NCBI GenBank assembly: GCA_951812305.1
Contig: CATOSB010000001.1
Span: 124,001-188,000 of the forward strand
DNA: 64,000 nt
Reading direction: 5' to 3'
Source of the DNA: an uncultured Paracoccaceae bacterium
GTDB taxonomy: Bacteria > Pseudomonadota > Alphaproteobacteria > Rhodobacterales > Rhodobacteraceae
Shown in pieces: positions 18,752-26,544 of this stretch. The notes beneath the pieces were generated by a model. That model saw only the letters and a list, made by a program, of their open reading frames with translations, made no database searches and was not told the DNA's origin. A program made the position numbers and the translations under genes. Numbering within the stretch: the stretch's first letter is position 1; the number at the start of each line of letters is the position of its first letter.

Positions 18752-20209
18752 TCAGCCCCCCATCCGCGCTTCGATACGCTGCACCATCTGTGCTGGGACT
18801 TTCGGTTCCTGCAGCGCCGCGAGAACACGTTTCTTTGCGTCCGCCGGCATTCTTTTATTGCCCTCTACGAAGGCAACCAGCTTGGCGCGGCGTTCTTCAC
18901 TCAACTCAACCATTTCCGGCGCTTCCGGTTCTGTGCTGTCACCCTGGCGGATCGGGCGCACCTTGATACCTGCCCCCAACAAAGGCGACCGCGCCGCCAC
19001 GATTTCACGCCCGCGCAGATCACGGCTGCGCACGATGACATTGTCACCCTGTCGGCGCTGAATATTGACCTGTGCCACCTCCAGCCTGTCTTCCTCGCCC
19101 AGAACCAGAACTTCTCCTGCTGCATCCACCGCCGCCGCGGGCAATTCAAACGCGAACCGCAAAGTCGGCTCTGCCACCAGAACCGTCACAAAGTCTCCGG
19201 GGCGAAATCCTTTGGCACCTTCCAGCCGCGCGAAGATCAAGCGCCCGGTCTGACCCTCGCCCACGCTTGCACTTTCCCGGCTGATCTTTCCCTTTGCGGT
19301 CAGATCAGTACCCAGAACATCCAGAACCACATCGACATCTGCCGGGATCAGTGCGCCGCCGTCATCCAAAAGCCGCGCATATTGAGCGGTTGAGACGCGA
19401 AACGACACCTCCAGCGCTGCCGGATCGACCAGTTCCGCCAGGCGTTCGTTGTTCTGGATCAGCCCACCCTTGACGGCGGACACGCCCGACAAAGTTCCAG
19501 AAAACTCTGCGTAAAGCTCTGTTTCCTCCAGCCGCCGTTTGGAATCGGCCAGTGCGATTTCACGCCGAGCGACCGCGTTTTCAGTCTGCGCAATGCGCGC
19601 TTCGGCCTGCGCCACGGCCTGTTTGCGCGAAATCACCGATTGCTTGGCCGAGGCTTCAGCCAATATCGCGGATTCCAGCGCGGCCTCTGTTCCGATGCGG
19701 CGTTCGAACAGTTCCTCCGCCCGAACCCGTGCAAATTCACGCAACGCAACCTGTTCTTCCGCCGCCGACAAATCCTCCCGCGCCAGCGCCAGCGCGGCCA
19801 CGGCATCAACCGCATCCGCCTGCGCCTCTGCAAGATCTGTTTCGGCAATTTCATAGGTCGATTTGGCGTCCGTGGCATCCACGGCCAGCAAAAGCTGCCC
19901 CTCTTCGACCTGCCCGCCTTCTTCAAACGCATCCGCCAGCGTCACCACCGTGCCACCCGCCGTGGCACGCAGTTCAAGCGTGCGGCGGCTGCGCACCTCG
20001 CCGAATGTGGCCATGACGGGCGTGATGTCACCGGGTTCAAATGGGATCACATTGACCGCAAACACCCGTTCCCGCGCCGGTCTGACCCGGTCTTCCTGCG
20101 CCATCCGTTCCTGAACGGCACCGCGGATTGTCAGCCCCGCATAGGCCAAAACCCCCAGCGTCACGGCCAGAAGGAACACGCCTGACATCGAGCGTATCAG
20201 AAACCGCAT
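18752..20209 (-). CDS. RND efflux periplasmic adaptor (membrane fusion protein)
   Basis: The 485-residue product has an N-terminal membrane helix (about 5-28), a lipoyl half-motif around residue 75-115, a long alpha-helical hairpin rich in Ala, Glu and Gln (about 120-235) and a beta-barrel region after SGTLSGVSAVKGGLI. This is the HlyD/AcrA layout. An unusual extra tail from about 425 to the end (EERRAKLVAFVEGNKRMP onward) is helical and charged and is not part of standard adaptors. It lies upstream of the permease with a three-base gap. Confidence 0.9.
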   Translation of the reverse strand: MRFLIRSMSGVFLLAVTLGVLAYAGLTIRGAVQERMAQEDRVRPARERVFAVNVIPFEPGDITPVMATFGEVRSRRTLELRATAGGTVVTLADAFEEGGQVEEGQLLLAVDATDAKSTYEIAETDLAEAQADAVDAVAALALAREDLSAAEEQVALREFARVRAEELFERRIGTEAALESAILAEASAKQSVISRKQAVAQAEARIAQTENAVARREIALADSKRRLEETELYAEFSGTLSGVSAVKGGLIQNNERLAELVDPAALEVSFRVSTAQYARLLDDGGALIPADVDVVLDVLGTDLTAKGKISRESASVGEGQTGRLIFARLEGAKGFRPGDFVTVLVAEPTLRFAFELPAAAVDAAGEVLVLGEEDRLEVAQVNIQRRQGDNVIVRSRDLRGREIVAARSPLLGAGIKVRPIRQGDSTEPEAPEMVELSEERRAKLVAFVEGNKRMPADAKKRVLAALQEPKVPAQMVQRIEARMGG

Positions 20210-20315
20210 GGATACCGGACCTTTCGATGATCAATCCACAACGCATGAAATAGCGCGAAACGGCCCTTATTACCAACCGCACGCACTGTCACGTTTTGTT
20301 AAACGGGCTGATCGC

Positions 20316-20858
20316 TTATTTCCGTCGCTGTTTTTCGTCCAATCGCGGAAAAATCTCGACAAAGTTGCACGGACGGTGACGATAGTCGAGCTGACGGGCC
20401 AATATCTCGTCCCATGCATCTTTGCAGGCGCCCGGCGAACCGGGCAGGGCGAACAGATAGGTACCATTCGCCACGCCGCCGGTGGCGCGGCTTTGCACCG
20501 CGCTGGTGCCGATCTTTTGCATCGAAACCAATGTGAACACAGGTCCAAAAGCCTCGATTTCCTTTTCATAGACATCGCGATGCGCTTCGACAGTGACATC
20601 GCGGCCCGTCAACCCCGTACCGCCGGTAGAAATGACCACATCAATGTCGGGATCCGCGCACCAATCGCGCAACTGGCCGGCGATCTCCGCGCGCTCATCG
20701 GGCAGAATCGTGCGCGCGGCCACCGAATGACCCGCGCCCGTTATCCGGTCGACCAGCACCTGTCCGCTTTTGTCATCCGCCAACGTGCGTGTATCCGACA
20801 CGGTCAGAACCGCGATGCGCACGGGGATAAAGTCTTTGCCGTCGTCGATACCGCTCAT
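20316..20858 (-). CDS. moaB: Molybdenum cofactor biosynthesis protein B
   Basis: The 180-residue product carries the MoaB/MogA signatures RIAVLTVSDTRTLADDKSG, DVVISTGGTGLTGRD and LFALPGSPGACKDAWDEIL. These proteins adenylylate molybdopterin before molybdenum insertion, in the cytoplasm. The start overlaps the stop of the metallophosphoesterase gene by four bases (ATGA), so moaB is the last gene of a three-gene minus-strand run udg-mpe-moaB. Confidence 0.95.
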   Translation of the reverse strand: MSGIDDGKDFIPVRIAVLTVSDTRTLADDKSGQVLVDRITGAGHSVAARTILPDERAEIAGQLRDWCADPDIDVVISTGGTGLTGRDVTVEAHRDVYEKEIEAFGPVFTLVSMQKIGTSAVQSRATGGVANGTYLFALPGSPGACKDAWDEILARQLDYRHRPCNFVEIFPRLDEKQRRK

Positions 20859-21445
20859 ATCTCAAACCAGTTCGGTGTGGGTCCAAGGTTGCAGATGCGC
20901 GATGGCCCGATCCGCCCCTCCTGCCCCCAGCTTTCATGGATATGACCACAAAGAACAAGGGAGGGCTGCAGCCGTTCTATCGCGTCGAAAATCGCTTGCG
21001 AGCCAAGCGACATACCGGCCGAATTCTTGTCTGCCACACCTTTTGGCGGCGAGTGCGTGATCAAGATGTCCGCGCTTTTGAAGGGGGACAGCATTTTCTC
21101 TGCATCATCGTCGGTCAGATCAAAGGACCAGTCCCACGGCGTCACGGGCACGCCCGCGCCGATGCCCACGATCCTGATCCCGCCCTGAACAACTTCTTGT
21201 CCATGCAACATCGTGGTCCCGGCATGGGCAGCGTCGCGCAACTCTACATCGCTTTCATTGTTGCCGGGGACGACAACAAAGGGCATGGCGATACCCGCCA
21301 TCAGGTTCATCGCTTCGGGCACATGCTGCCGATGATTGGCAAAATCGCCGGCCCCGATCACCAGATCCGCCTCTTCGCTCGCGGCCACGAGCGCCTCGGC
21401 GCGAGCGCGGGAGTGGTGCAGATCAGAGAACGCCAGAACCCGCAT
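20855..21445 (-). CDS. Calcineurin-like metallophosphoesterase (YfcE/Icc-type)
   Basis: Starting at the ATG at 21445, which overlaps the preceding stop as TGATG, the product has 196 residues. It has the metal-binding sequence FSDLHHS at the N-terminus, GAGDFAN, PGNNES, LITHSPPKG and LCGHIHES, i.e. the D-x-H, GD-x2, GN-x-E, H and GH-x-H set of the calcineurin superfamily. It should be a soluble two-metal phosphodiesterase or phosphatase with unknown substrate. It is translationally coupled to the glycosylase gene before it and moaB after it. Confidence 0.9.
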   Translation of the reverse strand: MRVLAFSDLHHSRARAEALVAASEEADLVIGAGDFANHRQHVPEAMNLMAGIAMPFVVVPGNNESDVELRDAAHAGTTMLHGQEVVQGGIRIVGIGAGVPVTPWDWSFDLTDDDAEKMLSPFKSADILITHSPPKGVADKNSAGMSLGSQAIFDAIERLQPSLVLCGHIHESWGQEGRIGPSRICNLGPTPNWFEI

Positions 21446-22230
21446 CACAGCGCCCGCAACCGCGCCTGCAGCGCCAGCAGGTCGGCCCATGCCTCGCGCT
21501 TCGCATGGGGGTTACGCAGCAGATAGGCCGGGTGAAACATTGGCAGCGCCGGACGCCCCAGAACCTCACCCCAATTCCCGCGCAACCGCGTGATCCCGCG
21601 TTTCCCCAGCAACGCCTGGCAGGCAATATTGCCCATAAGAACAATCATCTGTGGTTCGGCCAATTCAATATGGCGATGCACAAAAGGCAGCATCATGCCC
21701 ATCTCTTCGGGGCGCGGATCACGGTTCTGGGGCGGACGCCAAGGCAGGATGTTGGTGATATAAACAGACCTGTCCGCGTCCGGCTCGTTCCGGCCCATAT
21801 CTATCGCCGCCAGCATCCGGTCCAGCAACTGCCCGGCGCGGCCAACAAACGGCTTGCCCTGAATATCCTCATCCCGCCCCGGTGCTTCGCCAATCACCAT
21901 GACCCGCGCCGCCGGGTTGCCATCGGCAAACACCGTGTTGCGCGCGCCGCGCTTCAATTCACAAAGTTCAAACGCTTCCAGCGCGCTCTGCAAAGCGGCC
22001 AGATCACCGGCTGCACTGGCCACATCCCTTGCAACCATCGCGCCGTCAATCTCGGCGGGCTTCGCGCCCGGTGCCGATTCTGCCTTGGCGACAGGCTTGG
22101 CCGCCGGTTTCGGCTGTACCACCACCTCATACCGGTTGACCGTCGTATCCTGAATGGCCTCGTCCGCCCCCAGTTCTACCTGCCAGTCCAGCGCCGCAAG
22201 GGCCGCGTGATATGAAAGTTCATCCGCCAC
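21445..22230 (-). CDS. Uracil-DNA glycosylase, family-4-like, lacking the Fe-S cysteines
   Basis: The 261-residue protein has an Ala/Lys/Pro-rich N-terminal linker (about residues 38-62) and then the glycosylase domain: MVIGEAPGRDEDIQGKPFVGR, NILPWRPPQNR and the catalytic-loop motif FHPAYLLRNP. It removes uracil from DNA. Classical family-4 enzymes bind a 4Fe-4S cluster through four Cys; only two Cys are present here (in FELCELK and NIACQ), so a cluster is unlikely. Family-4-like enzymes without the cluster are known in alphaproteobacteria, so this may be that class rather than a defective enzyme. Confidence 0.9.
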   Translation of the reverse strand: MADELSYHAALAALDWQVELGADEAIQDTTVNRYEVVVQPKPAAKPVAKAESAPGAKPAEIDGAMVARDVASAAGDLAALQSALEAFELCELKRGARNTVFADGNPAARVMVIGEAPGRDEDIQGKPFVGRAGQLLDRMLAAIDMGRNEPDADRSVYITNILPWRPPQNRDPRPEEMGMMLPFVHRHIELAEPQMIVLMGNIACQALLGKRGITRLRGNWGEVLGRPALPMFHPAYLLRNPHAKREAWADLLALQARLRAL

Positions 22231-22302
22231 GGCGCAAAACTACCCCTCAATCCACCCCGCCTCCACCCCATTCTTCTTGGTCACAAATACGGCAGGGGGA
22301 GC

Positions 22303-22353
22303 GCGAGGGGGACAGCGTCCCCCTCGCATCAGTCGGATTGGCAACATGCCAAT
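22303..22353. repeat. Two adjacent perfect hairpins (REP-like) between the glycosylase gene and pyrB
   Basis: The first hairpin has arms GCGAGGGGGAC (22303-22313) and GTCCCCCTCGC (22317-22327) with an AGC loop. The second is ATTGGCA/TGCCAAT (22337-22353) with an ACA loop. They occupy the 186-base divergent spacer 22231-22416. No T-run follows, so this is not a standard terminator; a repetitive extragenic palindrome is the better reading. Confidence 0.6.
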
Positions 22354-22416
22354 TCGAAAGCTTGCCCAACCCCGCGCCGGTGCCTATAAGCGCGCGAGTT
22401 TGAACAAAGGGCGCAC

Positions 22417-23349
22417 ATGACGTTCCCGCACCAGCATCTTCTGGGCATTGAACCGCTGCAGCCTGCAGATATCACCACCATTCTCGATCTCGCTGATCAA
22501 TATGCCGAGAAAAACCGGCAGGGCGCGAAACATTCAGACGCGCTTCAGGGCCTGACCCAGATCAACATGTTTTTCGAAAACTCGACCCGCACACAGGCGA
22601 GTTTTGAAATTGCGGGCAAGCGCCTTGGCGCGGATGTCATGAACATGGCGATGCAAACATCCAGCGTCAAAAAGGGCGAAACCCTGATCGACACCGCGCT
22701 GACGCTGAATGCGATGCACCCCGATCTTCTGATCGTGCGGCACCCGCATTCGGGCGCGGTCAACCTGCTGGCCGAAAAGGTAAACTGCGCGGTCCTGAAT
22801 GCAGGCGACGGGCGGCATGAACACCCCACGCAAGCCCTGCTCGACGCGCTCACGATCCGCCGTGCCAAGGGCCGTCTGCACCGCCTGAGTGTGGCAATCT
22901 GCGGCGACATTGCCCATTCCCGCGTCGCGCGTTCCAACATCCACCTGCTCGGCAAGATGGAAAGCCGCATCCGCCTGATCGGCCCGCCGACGCTGATGCC
23001 ATCGGGTGCAGCCGACTGGGGTGTCGAGGTCTTTGACGACATGGCCGAGGGGCTGGCGGATGCCGACGTCGTGATGATGCTGCGCCTGCAACGCGAGCGC
23101 ATGGACGGCGGCTTTATCCCGTCCGAACGCGAGTACTTCCACCGCTACGGGCTCGATGCCGGAAAACTCAGCCACGCCAAACCCGACGCCATCGTCATGC
23201 ATCCCGGCCCGATGAATCGGGGCGTTGAAATCGACGGCACCATTGCCGACGACATCCACCGCTCGGTCATTCAGGAACAGGTCGAAATGGGCGTCGCCGT
23301 GCGCATGGCGGCGATGGATTTGCTTGTGCAGAACCGGAGAGCCGCATGA
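22417..23349 (+). CDS. pyrB: Aspartate carbamoyltransferase catalytic subunit
   Basis: The 310-residue product shows the carbamoyl-phosphate loop [38 protein letters not shown] and [13 protein letters not shown], all hallmarks of ATCase. It condenses carbamoyl phosphate and aspartate in the second step of UMP synthesis. It is the first gene of a five-gene run in which every junction overlaps by four bases (to plsY). No regulatory subunit pyrI is present; the dihydroorotase-like partner downstream probably forms a complex with it. Confidence 0.97.
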   Translation: MTFPHQHLLGIEPLQPADITTILDLADQYAEKNRQGAKHSDALQGLTQINMFFENSTRTQASFEIAGKRLGADVMNMAMQTSSVKKGETLIDTALTLNAMHPDLLIVRHPHSGAVNLLAEKVNCAVLNAGDGRHEHPTQALLDALTIRRAKGRLHRLSVAICGDIAHSRVARSNIHLLGKMESRIRLIGPPTLMPSGAADWGVEVFDDMAEGLADADVVMMLRLQRERMDGGFIPSEREYFHRYGLDAGKLSHAKPDAIVMHPGPMNRGVEIDGTIADDIHRSVIQEQVEMGVAVRMAAMDLLVQNRRAA

Positions 23350-23870
23350 ACGCCGCGGCGGGCTGGGAAGGCATCCTCGATGAGGGAGAGGAAATCCTGT
23401 GGCAAGGGCGCCCTGACGGTCGCTTCGTCTTCAAAGTCACCCACGCTTTCACCTTCCTCTTCGGTCTCGCTTTCGCTGGTTTCGCGCTGTTCTGGATGAT
23501 TATGGCGTCACAGGCGGGCGGGTTTTTCTGGGCTTTCGGTCTGATCCACTTCTTCGTCGGCCTCAGCCTCGCCATCGGGCCGCCAATCTGGTCGGCATGG
23601 TCACGGCGGCACACCTGGTACACGCTGACCAATGAACATGCCTTCATCGCGACCGACATTCCGATGATGGGCCGGAAACTGAAAAGCTATCAGATCGACC
23701 GCAAGACGCGCATCACATTCGAGCCCGGCAACCCTGCCAGCCTCTATTTCGCTGAAGAATACCGTCGCACCAAGAACGGCTCCCGTCTTGTGCGGATCGG
23801 ATTTGAGAGGGTCGAGGGTGGCGAAGAGGTCTATCGCCTCGTCCGGCAAATCCAGAAAGACGACGCATGA
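23346..23870 (+). CDS. Two-helix membrane protein with a bacterial PH-like domain
   Basis: The 174-residue protein starts with [14 protein letters not shown], the short conserved N-terminal motif of membrane-attached bacterial PH-domain proteins. Two membrane helices follow (about 40-58 and 65-85), then [20 protein letters not shown] and a beta-rich C-terminal half. The gene overlaps pyrB and its paralogue by four bases on each side. Function is unknown; its place inside a pyrimidine operon is presumably regulatory or accidental. Confidence 0.8.
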   Translation: MNAAAGWEGILDEGEEILWQGRPDGRFVFKVTHAFTFLFGLAFAGFALFWMIMASQAGGFFWAFGLIHFFVGLSLAIGPPIWSAWSRRHTWYTLTNEHAFIATDIPMMGRKLKSYQIDRKTRITFEPGNPASLYFAEEYRRTKNGSRLVRIGFERVEGGEEVYRLVRQIQKDDA

Positions 23871-24421
23871 ACTGGGCAGGTGAATTGCGCGCGGGCGAGG
23901 ATGTCCTCTGGCATGGCAGACCCGACCCGGCAGTCCAGCCCGGTCAGCGCGCCGATCTGGAACCGTGGCGGCGCGTCGGGCTTACGGTGTTGATCGTCGG
24001 CATCTGTCTGCTCCTCGTTGTCACTATCGGCCCGACCCTATGGGGCCACCCTTTCTACGTGGCGGTGATGCTTCTTTTTGTTGCCACGCTTCTGGGCGCG
24101 CTCGGCTATTTCCTCTGGTGGAAGCCCCGGATCGACGCGTTCTGGCGCGCCCGCACCTGGTATGCGCTGACAAATCTGAGGGCACTGACCGCCATTCGCG
24201 CGCTCGGGCGCTTCTGGGTCCGGCGGTATCGGTTGCGCCCCGGGCGCGCCGTCATATGGAACGGGCGAACACCGGGTGATGTGGTTTTCCACCGCTTCTC
24301 TTCACGTGGTCGGTATGGGACCAATCACTACCGGCTGGGGTTCTTCTGCATTTACGACGGGCAGCACGTGAAAGAGCTGATCGAAACCGCGCTGGTGATG
24401 TTAGAGGAGAAACCCACATGA
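23867..24421 (+). CDS. Second PH-like membrane protein, paralogue of the 23346-23870 product
   Basis: The 184-residue product has the same order of blocks as its neighbour: ELRAGEDVLWHGRPDP, two membrane helices (about 40-60 and 66-86), then RTWYALTNLRALTAIRALG. The C-terminal half (TNHYRLGFFCIYDGQHV) is diverged. The pair looks like a tandem duplication. Overlap of four bases with the dihydroorotase-like gene indicates translational coupling. No catalytic motif is visible. Confidence 0.8.
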   Translation: MNWAGELRAGEDVLWHGRPDPAVQPGQRADLEPWRRVGLTVLIVGICLLLVVTIGPTLWGHPFYVAVMLLFVATLLGALGYFLWWKPRIDAFWRARTWYALTNLRALTAIRALGRFWVRRYRLRPGRAVIWNGRTPGDVVFHRFSSRGRYGTNHYRLGFFCIYDGQHVKELIETALVMLEEKPT

Positions 24422-25689
24422 GCCTCCTGATCACCAACGCACGCCTGATCGACCCCGAATCCGGGACGGAAGATGTCAGCTCGGTCCTGATCGAAAACGG
24501 GCGCATTGCCGCTGTGAACGAAGAGGGCGGAAAGGAAGTTCTGGACGCAGGCGGTAGGTGCCTAGCCCCCGGCATCGTCGATATTGGGGTAAAGGTTTGC
24601 GAACCGGGAGAGCGGCATAAGGAAAGCTTTCGCACCGCGGGCCTTGCGGCGGCGGCTGGCGGTGTGACCACGATGATCACCCGGCCCGACACGATGCCGG
24701 TAATCGACAGCCCCGAACAGCTGGAATTCGTCACCCGCCGCGCGAGCGAGGCCGCGCCTGTTAACGTGTTGCCCATGGCGGCGCTGACCAAAGGGTTCGG
24801 CGGGCGCGAGATGGTTGAAATCGGGTTTCTGAAAGACGCCGGCGCCGTGGCGTTCAGCGATTGCGATCATGTCACCGCCGACACCAAAGTCTTCTCGCGC
24901 TGTCTGACCTATGCAAGGTCACTTGACGCGCTGGTGATCGCGCATCCGCAGGAACCGGTCTTGTCCGCCGGGTCCGCAGCAACATCGGGCAAATTCGCCG
25001 CCCTTCGCGGCCTGCCGTCCGTCTCCCCAATGGCAGAGCGTCTGGGGCTGGAGCGCGACCTTGCACTGGTGGAAATGACGGGGGCGAAATACCACGCTGA
25101 CAATATTTCCACCGCCGCCGCTCTGCCCGCACTGGAACGCGCCAGGAAGGCGGGGATGGATGTCAGCGCCGGGGTGAACATCCACCACCTGACGCTGAAT
25201 GAATTCGACGTCGGCGATTACCGCACCTTCTTCAAGATCAAGCCGCCCTTACGCACTGAAGACGACCGGCAAGCGATGATCGAGGCCGTCGCCAGCGGCG
25301 TGATCGACGTGATTTCCTCAATGCACACGCCGCAGGACGAGGAATCAAAACGCCGCCCGTTTGAAGAGGCGGCATCGGGTGCGGTGGCCTTGGAGACATT
25401 GCTGCCCGCCGCTTTGCGCCTTCACCATTCCGGGCAGCTTACGCTTGCGCAATTGTTCCGGGCCATGTCTCTGAACCCGGCGGAAAGGCTTGGACTGGAT
25501 TCAGGGCGCATATCCGTTGGCGCGCCCGCCGATCTGGTACTATTCGACCCGGATGCGCCTTTTGTTCTGGATCGTTTCGCACTTCGGTCAAAGTCGAAGA
25601 ATACACCCTTTGATGGCGCCCGTATGCAGGGCAGGGTTCTTGCGACCTGGGTCGGCGGGCGTCAGGTCTACGGCGGGGGGGCGCCTTGA
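24418..25689 (+). CDS. pyrC: Dihydroorotase-like protein without metal ligands (PyrC'-type)
   Basis: The 423-residue product aligns along its length with bacterial dihydroorotases: TNARLIDP, LAPGIVDI, AAGGVTTMI, TKGFGG and a final SVGAPADLVLFDP. However the metal-binding HxH of LVDxHVHLREPG is GxK here (PGIVDIGVKVCEPGE) and the catalytic Asp of SDHAPH is Met (SSMHTPQ). The protein should therefore be unable to hydrolyse dihydroorotate. Non-catalytic PyrC' proteins are known as structural partners of PyrB in other proteobacteria, and the pyrB context fits that. An active PyrC would have to be encoded elsewhere. Confidence 0.88.
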   Translation: MSLLITNARLIDPESGTEDVSSVLIENGRIAAVNEEGGKEVLDAGGRCLAPGIVDIGVKVCEPGERHKESFRTAGLAAAAGGVTTMITRPDTMPVIDSPEQLEFVTRRASEAAPVNVLPMAALTKGFGGREMVEIGFLKDAGAVAFSDCDHVTADTKVFSRCLTYARSLDALVIAHPQEPVLSAGSAATSGKFAALRGLPSVSPMAERLGLERDLALVEMTGAKYHADNISTAAALPALERARKAGMDVSAGVNIHHLTLNEFDVGDYRTFFKIKPPLRTEDDRQAMIEAVASGVIDVISSMHTPQDEESKRRPFEEAASGAVALETLLPAALRLHHSGQLTLAQLFRAMSLNPAERLGLDSGRISVGAPADLVLFDPDAPFVLDRFALRSKSKNTPFDGARMQGRVLATWVGGRQVYGGGAP

Positions 25690-26264
25690 CAGAGGTGATC
25701 CTAACAGCGGTATTCGCCTATCTCCTCGGCTCGATCCCCTTTGGCATCGTCGCGGCGCATCTGTTCGGATTGGGCGATTTGCGCCAGATCGGTTCGGGCA
25801 ATATCGGCGCCACAAACGTCTTGCGCACCGGCAACAGGTTTGCCGCGCTGTTCACGCTGATCGGCGATGCGGGCAAAGGCGCGCTGGCGGTTCTGATTGC
25901 CCGCTGGCTTGCCGGAGAAGATGCGGCAGGAGTGGCCGCGCTGTTCGCGATGATTGGCCATCTTTACCCGGTTTTTCTGAAATTCCGCGGCGGCAAGGGC
26001 GTCGCAACGATGCTCGGCACGCTGCTGGCTTTGAGCTTTCCCGTCGGCGCGCTGGCCTGTGCGACATGGCTGCTGGTCGCCGTGCTGTTTCGCTACTCTT
26101 CTCTGTCTGCTCTCGTCGCGGCCTCTCTCGCGCCGGTTTATGCGTTGATCTTCTATCACTGGCACGGCGCAGTTTTGATCGCGCTGATCGGCGCTTTGGT
26201 GATCTTCAAGCACCGGGAAAACATCGCCCGCCTGAGGGCCGGATCAGAACCTAAGATCAACTAA
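25686..26264 (+). CDS. plsY: Glycerol-3-phosphate acyltransferase PlsY
   Basis: The 192-residue multi-helix protein has the three PlsY cytoplasmic motifs: GSIPFG with IGSGNIGATN, GDAGKG, and KFRGGKGVATMLG. It transfers the acyl group from acyl-phosphate to glycerol-3-phosphate in the inner membrane, the first step of phospholipid synthesis. It overlaps the pyrC-like stop by four bases and ends the pyrB run. Confidence 0.96.
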   Translation: MTEVILTAVFAYLLGSIPFGIVAAHLFGLGDLRQIGSGNIGATNVLRTGNRFAALFTLIGDAGKGALAVLIARWLAGEDAAGVAALFAMIGHLYPVFLKFRGGKGVATMLGTLLALSFPVGALACATWLLVAVLFRYSSLSALVAASLAPVYALIFYHWHGAVLIALIGALVIFKHRENIARLRAGSEPKIN

Positions 26265-26355
26265 GTCGAAGAGTGCTGACGTTCAGATTTGGGCTAATGC
26301 TGCCCTTCAGGCATACCACCCCAGCCGGGTTAACAGCACCGCAGGTGCCCCGGCC

Positions 26356-26485
26356 ATCGCCTGCCCGTCCCGGCGGGCTGGCGATTTGATGAGGGCAGTG
26401 CAATCCTTTGAGTTCGTTCGGACTTTGCTGGCATAAAGCGCATCATTGAGATGTTGCATCGCCATCCCACGGGCAGGCGTTGGCC
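26356..26485 (+). repeat. Structured intergenic repeat, copy C (short form plus distal block)
   Basis: The core is an inverted repeat with arms ATCGCCTGCCCG (26356-26367) and CGGGCTGGCGAT (26374-26385), one central T-T mismatch and a six-base loop. This is the outer stem of the longer copies at 34042 and 60132 with both inner hairpins missing. A second block at 26453-26485 matches 60294-60326 at 29 of 33 bases, so the element is larger than the stem. It fills most of the 280-base convergent spacer between plsY and the sulfatase gene. Confidence 0.7.
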
Positions 26486-26544
26486 GCCAATGAGGTTGCT
26501 CATCAAAGGAGCGCTGGAAAGGCAGCTTCAGGCCAATCCCAACG

